Origin: Accumulibacter sp.
GTDB lineage: Bacteria; Pseudomonadota; Gammaproteobacteria; Burkholderiales; Rhodocyclaceae
Direction: 5' to 3'
NCBI GenBank assembly: GCA_024235695.1
Contig: JACKLX010000006.1
Location: forward strand, 160,537-224,536
DNA: 64,000 bases
Shown here: positions 48,035 through 57,000 of the stretch, piece after piece
Layout: each line of letters starts with the position of its first letter
Numbering within the stretch: position 1 is the stretch's first letter
The notes under the pieces: model-generated
What the model was told of the DNA's origin: nothing
The model's input: only the letters and a program-made list of their open reading frames with translations
The model's database searches: none
Position numbers and translations under genes: made by a program

Positions 48035-51000
48035 ATGAGCTCTTTCGGTGATGATGACCTGGTTTACGGCAGTGACAGCGACGACGTGATCGATGCCGGC
48101 GGTGGCAACGACACGGTGATCGCCGGCGGTGGTAACGACGTGATCTACCAGCGGGATGCGGGCAGCGACGACGTTGACGGTGGTGCCGGGGATGACCGAC
48201 TGGTGCTCGACTACAGCGGCGAGACGCAGGACTACCTCGTCGCTGGTCGGGGCATCTGGTCGTTTTACTACGACGCGCAGGGGAACTATCTGAACCGAAG
48301 CGGTGTGGGCTACGAAGTGGCGGCGCCGGCCAATACGGCGCGCTGGGGAATCAACAGCGCGAACTACGGCGTGATCTACAACGACATCGAGCATCTCGAT
48401 GTCACCGGCACGCAGTATGCCGACTTCCTGCTTGGCGGCAATGGTGACGACCTACTGGCCGGGGGTAGGGATGATGACTTCCTCATCGGGGGTTTAGGCA
48501 ACGACACGCTCGAAGGCAATGCCGGCGATGACGTGCTTGATGGCGGGCCGGGCATCGACACCGCGGACTATAGCCGGGCGTCGGGCTCGGTAGGCGTGGA
48601 CCTCGGTGCCGGCGTAGCCAGTGACGACGGCGACCTGGGGCGAGACACGCTGATCGACATCGAGAACGTCATCGGCAGTCCGAGCGGCGACTATATCGTT
48701 GGCTCGGCGGTCGACAACCGTCTGACTGGGCTGGGCGGCAACGACGTACTCAAAGGCCTTGAAGGCAATGACTTGCTTGACGGCGGCGCCGGCGCCGACA
48801 CGCTCGACGGTGGGACAGGCGACGATGTGCTCTTGGGTGGCGATGGTGAAGACGTGCTCTACGGTGGAGCGGGCAACGACACCCTGAGTGGTGGTCCGGG
48901 GTACGACGTGCTGGTGGGCGGCATTGGTGACGATGTCTATTTCACAGCGGACGACTCGAAGCACATAGGGGGTTATCAGCATGTCTTTGAAAGACCGACA
49001 GAGAATCCTCGCGAGGGTATCGACACCGCGGTTGGGCAGAACCTGACCCTGGCCGACAACATCGAGAACCTGATCGTCGACTCACCCTACGACAGCCCCG
49101 GCAGGGGCAACGCGCTCGACAACGTCATCACCGGCAACGCGCACAACAATCTGCTGTACGGCTACGGTGGTTCCGACCACCTGATCGGCGGCGCCGGCAA
49201 CGACACCTTGATCGGCGACGGCGAGCACGTGGACAGCGGGCGGGTATCGCTGTACGACGTGGCACTCGGTGTCGGCGGGCTGAAGCTTGCCGGCGAAGCG
49301 GCAGACGATCTGGCCGGCGCGGCGATGGCAGCGGTCGGCGACATTGATGGCGACGGCCAGGCCGACCTCGCCATCGGCGCCACCGGCAACGATGCCGGCG
49401 GCACGGATGCCGGAGCGGCCTACGTCGTGTTCGCCCCCTCGCACGCTGACTGGCAGATCGACCTCGGCGAGCTGGCGGCCACCGGCCGCGGCTTCAAGCT
49501 GGTGGGCGAGGCTGCGGGCGACCGCGCTGGCGGCAACCTCGTGGCACTCGGCGACCTCAACGGCGACGGACTCGGAGACTTCGCGCTCAGTGCCGCCTAC
49601 AACGACGAGGGTGGTAGCGATGCCGGGGCGGTGTACGTCGTGCTCGGGCGCGCCGGTGCCGTGACCATCGATCTGGCCGACATCGCCAACGGTGTCGGCG
49701 GCTACAAGATCGTCGGCGAAGACGCCAACAACTGGACTGGCAGCCTGTTGAAATCCGTCGGCGACCTCAACGGCGACGGACTCGCGGACCTGCTGATCGG
49801 CGCCTATGGCAACGGCGAAGGTGGCAACCTGGCGGGGGCAAGCTATGTCGTCTACGGCAAGGCCGACGGCGCCAAGGTCAACCTCGACGACGTCGCCCAG
49901 GGCGTGGGTGGGTACAAGATCGTTGGCGAGGACCCGGAGGACCGGTCCGGATATGCGGGCACGGTGGTGAACGACCTCAACGGCGACGGACGCAACGACC
50001 TGCTGATCGGTGCGCCCTACCAGCGAGTGGGCACGCAACAATATGTTGGCGCGGCCTACGTCGTGTACACCCCCGCGACGGGCGACACCATCCATCTGGA
50101 CGATGTCGCCCAGGGCGTGGGCGGGTTCAAGATCGGTGGAGAGTGGCAGGGCCAGTACGTCGGCAACACCCTGGAGACCGCGGACGCGAACGGTGACGGG
50201 TACCAGGATCTGCTGATTGGCGCCTCGGGCGTCACCTACGTGGTGTTCGGCGGTAACGCGCTGGCGCCGTTCAAGCTCTCCGAAGTGGGCGGCAGCGTGC
50301 CCGGCTACCAACTGCAGTTCTCGGGGGCGATGGCCAATGCCGGCGACCTCAACGGCGACGGGCGCGATGAGATCGTGGTCGCGAATGCAGTGGTCTTTGG
50401 CAAAGGCAGCCGTGCGTCGGTGACCTGGGCAGACCTGAACAATGGCATCGGTGGCTTCCTGCTGGACAACGAATACCCTTACAACCCCTACTTTCACGCA
50501 CCGGCGGTCGGGGATCTGGATGATGATGGTGTCGCTGATCTGCTGGTCGGCGCAGCCAACTCTGCGCAAAGCAGCGGCTATGTTGTGTTCGGCGCCGACG
50601 CGCTGGGCGTACGCGGCGACGACCTGATCGAAGGCGGTGACGGCGACGACGTGCTGGTCGGCGGCGGCGGCAACGATACGCTCGACGGCGGCGCAGGGGA
50701 CGACGACCTGATCGGTGGCGACGGGGACGACGTGCTTGATCCGGGAATCGGTGTCGACGCCGTGAATGGGGGGGCAGGGTCGGATCTGCTGCGGTTGGAC
50801 TGGTCGGCGCTGGTTCCAGCTTCCGAGAACGACGGGATCGCCGTGGACCTCTTCGACGCGGGCGGCAATGCTGTCGACGATCCGGCTCTGGCGGTGGAGC
50901 GGGTCCTGCGGAATGCGCAGAGCGGCAACCACATGGTGTCGGCGTGGGAGGTAGAGCGTTTCGCGTTGACGGGCACGAGCGCGAATGACCTTCTGATCGG

Positions 51001-54000
51001 CGGTGGGTTGGCGGACACTCTTGACGGCGGGGAAGGTAACGATCGCCTGGAGGGCAACCTCGGTCTGGATGTCCTCACCGGCGGGACCGGGAACGACGTG
51101 TTCCGCGGAACGCTCGCGGAGCTCGACGGGGACCGGATTACCGATCTGGACGAGCACGATACGATTGAAGTCATGGGCGTGCGCCTGGATGCGGTTGCGA
51201 TCAACATTGGCGGCGGCTTGCTGACGATTGATGCTGACGGCGACGGAGCCACGGATGCGAGCATTATGCTCGGCAGTTCCATCTCCGGCGATCTGGTGCT
51301 CACGCCCAGCGACCTTGCTGACGACGCCTATACCAGCATTCAGCTCGTCAAGAGCGCGCAATTGCCCGTCGTCTCGATTGCAGCGCTCGACGCCAACAAG
51401 CCAGAGCGGGATTCGGGCACGACGCCGTTTACCTTTCTGGTTACGCGGACAGGAAATCTGAGTAATACCAGCACGGTTTCTTACGCCGTATCTGGTGCCG
51501 GATATAATCCAGCCGATTGGCGTGACTTCTCTGGTGCCATCATTGGAGAAACCATTTTTTATCCTGGCGAAAGTTCACAAATAGTCACGATAAACGTAAG
51601 AGCAGACGGGGAGTTGGAGTCGAATGAGAATTTCTCCGTGGGACTCCTAAATCCTATAGGCGCAACGCTATCGATCCCGACAGCCTCAGGAGCAATCCTT
51701 TCAGCGGGCGCATTTGCTTACGATGGTGTTGCTAAGGAAGAGATTTCTGATTTTGCACAAATTGCGAAAGCTGCGAGTCCAAATTCGATAGGTGCTCTGC
51801 CAACTGGTTGGCTTCCGCTTACTCCAACAGAGCTTGGTTTTAGTGGTGCAGAAGTAGCAAACTACTTTGATGGGGAATACTTTAAACCTTCGACTCAAGA
51901 CATTGATACGCTCATAGACCTGACCTCTGTAATTGCCGATAAGGTAGTCAACCTTGTCTTTTCTCACCCCGTAGCTCAAGTGGTAATTAGGTTATTAGAC
52001 GGACTTTCGACGACTGAAACTCTACTAAAGGCTGGCTTACCCTTTGTCGCTCGCGCACTTCCCGTAGTTTATCGGGATCCTGCTACTAACGATCCCACAA
52101 AAGTCGGTATCGCATTCCGCGAGGCTGAAGGTGTCATTGATGCTCTTGGGCATCTTGCTCTGATGATGCCAACCTTACCAATACCTTTCCTTGGCACAGA
52201 GGGCTTGACATACTCAGGTCTTTTCGGGGACTTGTTTACTGCCGTTGAGCGCTATGCTGGACAACATGGAACGGTCGCTGAGGTTTGGGTTACTGGATTT
52301 GGCCTTGGTGCGGGAGCTGCGAATCAAACCTATTTTGTTTCTCAGCACCGAGCTTCCCAGCAGCAAGGCAGCAAAATATACGATCTGGGCAAGTTCGTCA
52401 CTTTCTCTACGCCACTTCTTCCTGCCAAGATCTTTCCTGGATATGTCGGGAGCCTTGAGGAGCCGCCGGCTTCGAGCATACTCAACATTGGGTTCCAGAA
52501 TGATCCTCAGTTCAAGGGACTACATGCGCTCATTAAAAGCCTTCATCCGAATTTATTTTGGTTCATGCCGGAGAAACCAGACGGGAGAACTACAACCAAT
52601 TCGATAATCTGGTATGACCAAGATTACGCACTCGGGAAAGCATGGTCTAGCAGTGCCGACGAGATCAACAGCTACTGGGATGCGGTCTTGCGGATAACAA
52701 AGTCTTCTCATTACGAGCAGTCTAACAGGTGGTCTTCTATTGTTGTCGATAACTACTCGGGCACGGTGTTTGGGGACGACATAGATAGGCAGTTCATAGT
52801 CGGTGAGATACGTGATGACAAGCTCGTTGGTGGAAGGCTAATCGATTACATTGATGGTGGTGCTGGCGATGATTTCATAGACGGCGGAGCGGGAAACGAT
52901 GTTCTTGTCGGTGGTGTTGGTAATGATGTCTTGTCTGGCGACGATGGCGACGACGTGTTGAGCGGCGGGGGCGATCATGACAATCTGACCGGAGGAGCGG
53001 GGGCGGATATTTTCGAAGACGACGTGGCAGGCATCTCCGGGGATTTCATTTCTGATTTTGAAGCGGTTGACTCCATCAAAATCCTGGGCGTCCGTTTCAC
53101 AAGCGACGACGTTCCATTCAAGGCAGGCGCTCTGGAACTCGATACGGATAGTAACGGCTCGATCGACACATGGATCAACCTCGCGGGCACCTTCAGTGAC
53201 GGGAAGTTCGTTGCCAGACCCAGTCCGGCGGGTGTGGAGGCTTTCACGGTCATTCAATTCGTCCCTGACGACGTTCACATCTCGATTGGGCCCAACCCAA
53301 TCGACCAGGACGAAGGTGGTCCGGGTGATGTAAAGACCTATACGTATACCGTCACGCGTACCGGAGATCTGAGCAAGCCGTCTACCATCGACTACCGCGT
53401 CGATCCCGGCTCGACCGACAAGGACGACTACGCAAGCAAGCAGTTGCCGCCCGCCGGGCAGATCACCATTGCTGCCGACCAGGATTCCGCAAAGATCGAG
53501 ATCCAGACAAGCGGCGACAATGATCCAGAGAGTGATGAAGCCTTCAATGTCGTGCTGACCAACTCGGACTACGGGACGATCATCAAGGATGCCGCGGGTG
53601 GCCTCATCCGAAACGACGATGGCTTGCCACCGACGGTGTCGATATCCGCGATCGACACGATGAAGCGTGAAGGCAACAGCGGAGGCACGCCGTTTCGCTT
53701 CGAGATCAGTCTGAACAAGGTCTACAGCAAGCCAGTCGATGTTCAGTGGGACGTCGACGTTTCTCAAAGCGGCAACAGAGCCGCCGATGCGGTCGACTTT
53801 GGCGGCACATTCCCGGGCGGTGCGGTAAGCATTGCCGCAGGCGATCTCTCGCAGGAGATCACCGTGTTGGTAGAGGGGGACACGGACCCAGAGCCCAACG
53901 AGGGGTTCACAGTCCAGCTTTCCTCGCCGACGAATAAGGCCACGCTCGGCAAGTCGAGTGCGAGCAGCCTGATCCTGGACGACGACGGTCCACCGACGCT

Positions 54001-57000
54001 TTCTCTTTTTCCCGGCAATGCGGTGCAGGCCGAGGGGGACTCGGGCACGACGCCATTCACTTTCGCCATCGTCCGTTCCGGTGATCCAAACGCCATTGTC
54101 TCGGTCGGCTGGAGGGTCGAGCCTGGCCTCGGTGATGCGACGGCCGACGACTTCGGCGGTGTCTGGCCCGCGAGCGCGGCCCCGGTATTGTTCGATGACC
54201 CCGCAAAGTTCCGCGAGGACATCATCGTTCCTGTCAGCGGCGACACGGATTTCGAGCCGGACGAGTCGTTTGTGACCATGCTGCTCAATCCATCCGCGAA
54301 CGCGACCATCGACGTAGCGAGTCAAGGCGGAACAATCCAGAACGACGACAGGCAAACAGGCTTTTCCATTTCAGCCGTCGATGCTGACAAGGACGAAGGG
54401 AACGGCGTCACCACCGATTTTCTATTCCGGGTAACCCGGAGCGGCAATCTCCAGTCGGGCGCGACGGTGGACTACAGTGTCGCCGGGGAAGGTGCCCATC
54501 CAGCCGACTGGGCCGATTTCACCGGCGTGGTTACGGGGACCTTGATCTTTGCCGCGAACGAGGCGAGCAAGATCGTCAAGATCCCGGTAGCGGGCGATTT
54601 CCTGCCAGAGCAGGACGAAGGATTCAAGGTCAGCCTGTCCAGTCCCTCGGTCAACCAGACCATTGGCACGGCCGACGCGCTTGGAACGATCCGCGACGAC
54701 GACGCGACTCGTATTACTATCGCCGCTGCGAGCGCCAGCAGGAAGGAAGGCAGTAATCTTGCCGGGACCAGTCCGTGGACCCCCTTCACGTTTACGGTTA
54801 CCCGAACAGGCAAGCTGGACCTCGCCGACCACGTCACCTACCAGGTGGCGGGTCTCCGGACCGCACCACACCCGGCAGACGCTTACGACTTCGGTGGCGT
54901 GTTCCCGTTTGGATTGGTCGATTTCGCGCCCAACGAGCCGTCGAAGACGATCACGATCCAGGTGCTGGCCGACACAATTCCCGAGGCCGACGAGCATTTC
55001 GAGGTGGCTCTGAGCGGTGTCAATGTGTCGCCGCAGGGTAAGGTGGCGTTTGGGACGATTACGGACGACGACACGAGCACGGTTTCGATCGGTTCGGTCA
55101 GCCGCAGGGAGGGAACCGACATTACACCGCCGATCATTCCGACCGAGTTCAAGTTCCCCGTCACGCGCTCCGGCAACACCGATGCCTTGCTGTCGCTCTC
55201 GTATACGGTCTCGGGCGGTTCCGGTCTGCCTACCGGCGGGACGGTGGTCTTCAATCCGGGAGACACCATGCAGGTGATCTCGATTGGGGTCGATCCGGAC
55301 GATCGGGACGAGCCGAACGAGACCTTCACGGTGACGCTGGTCGATCCGGGACAGTACGGACTTTTCTTCGGCAACAAGCAGGCGACCGGTACGATCATCG
55401 ACGACGACCTTACCTTGCCGCCGTGGCCAAGGCCGGTGTTCCGCGGCGATCCGCATCTCGTCACATTCGACGGCCTGGCGTACGACTTCCAGGCTGCTGG
55501 CGAGTTCGTGGTATTCCGGAGTGCGCCCAGTATGGGCCTTGAGCTTCAGGCGCGCCTGACTCCGTTCGGCGACCTGGTTTCGAATATCAGCGCAATCGCC
55601 ACGCTCATCGACGGCCATAGGGTAACGATCAACGCGCTTGACCCGGTGCCGCTGCGCATCGATGGGGTGGCGACGGCGATCGATCCCCAGGTCGGAGCCG
55701 TAATCGTCGGCAATGGCAGCATCGTGTTGTCGGGCGGCACTTATACGCTCGATGATCCCGGGCGATTGACGGTGATCGTCGATACGTTCGAGGATAGACT
55801 GGACCTTCACTTATGGGTGGATGACGCGCTGAAGGGCTCGCTGTCGGGTCTGCTTGGCAATTTCAACGATGACACCGCGGACGATCTGGCCCTGGCCGAC
55901 GCGACGCCGATCTCCCAGCCAGTCAGTTTCGATGTGCTCTACGGGAGCTTCGCGGATGCCTGGCGGGTAACGGATCAGAGTTCGTTGTTTGACTATGCGT
56001 CGGACGAGTCTACCGATACCTTCACCGACCGGGGCTTTCCTCGCCAGTTCGTAACGCTCGACATGCTGCCGGCGGATTTGGTGGCGAAGGCGACTGTCCT
56101 GGTGGACCAAGCGGGTATCACCGAACCGACTGCGCGCGAGGCTGCGATTCTCGATCTCGCGGTGACCGGAGACTTGTCGTTCCTGGACAGCGCAGCAGTA
56201 CCGATCGAGCCGAAAGCCATCGTGGAGGTGTTGGGTGCGCCAGCACCTCTGCCGCTGCTGTCGATTGTAGGCGTTGAGGGAGGGCTTGCCGAAGGTCACT
56301 CGGGACCCTCGGAGTTTCACTTTGACCTGTTCCGGAGCGGCAACTCGGCCGGCAGTCTGGAGGTCTTCTACGAGGTGGCTCCAGCGGGAGATCATCCCGC
56401 CAGCGCCGAGGACTTCGTGGGTGGCATCTTGCCGTCGGGTCGTCTGACTTTCGTCGACGGCCAGGAGCGGGCGAGGGTTGCGGTTGCGGTAAAGGGCGAT
56501 ACGACCGCCGAACACAACGAGGATTTTGCTGTTCGCCTGAGCGTCGCCGATGGGGACAGGGCGGCTGTGCTCTTCGCCGTGCCCAGGGCGACGGCGACCA
56601 TCGAGAACGACGATGGCGAAGTTCCGGCACGCCTCGACATCATCGCCCTTGCGGGAAGCTCCGCAGAGGGCGATGCGGGTCTCACGACGCTGACTTTCGA
56701 AGTCATTCGCTCGGGCGGCACGGCCGCAGAAACGCAGGTCAAGTATTCCGTTCAGGGTGTCGGACCGGATCCGGCGGAAGACGACGATTTTGTCGGTGGG
56801 GTGTTCCCGACCGGAACCCTGACCTTCCTGCCTGGTGAAACACGGAAGACCATTTCCATCGACATCCGCGGGGACGACACCATTGAGCCCGACAACTATT
56901 TCGTGGTGACGCTAGCCGATGCGAGCAACGCCAGTATCGGCATCGCTGAGGCGACGGGCATCATTCTTGACGATGACTTGCCTCCGCCTCCCAATTTGGC

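Noticed and set aside
47764-48051. Open frame of 95 codons overlapping the start of the 3,676-aa gene
   Set aside because: No ribosome binding site, no recognisable motif, and it runs into the giant gene in another frame; kept only as leader sequence.
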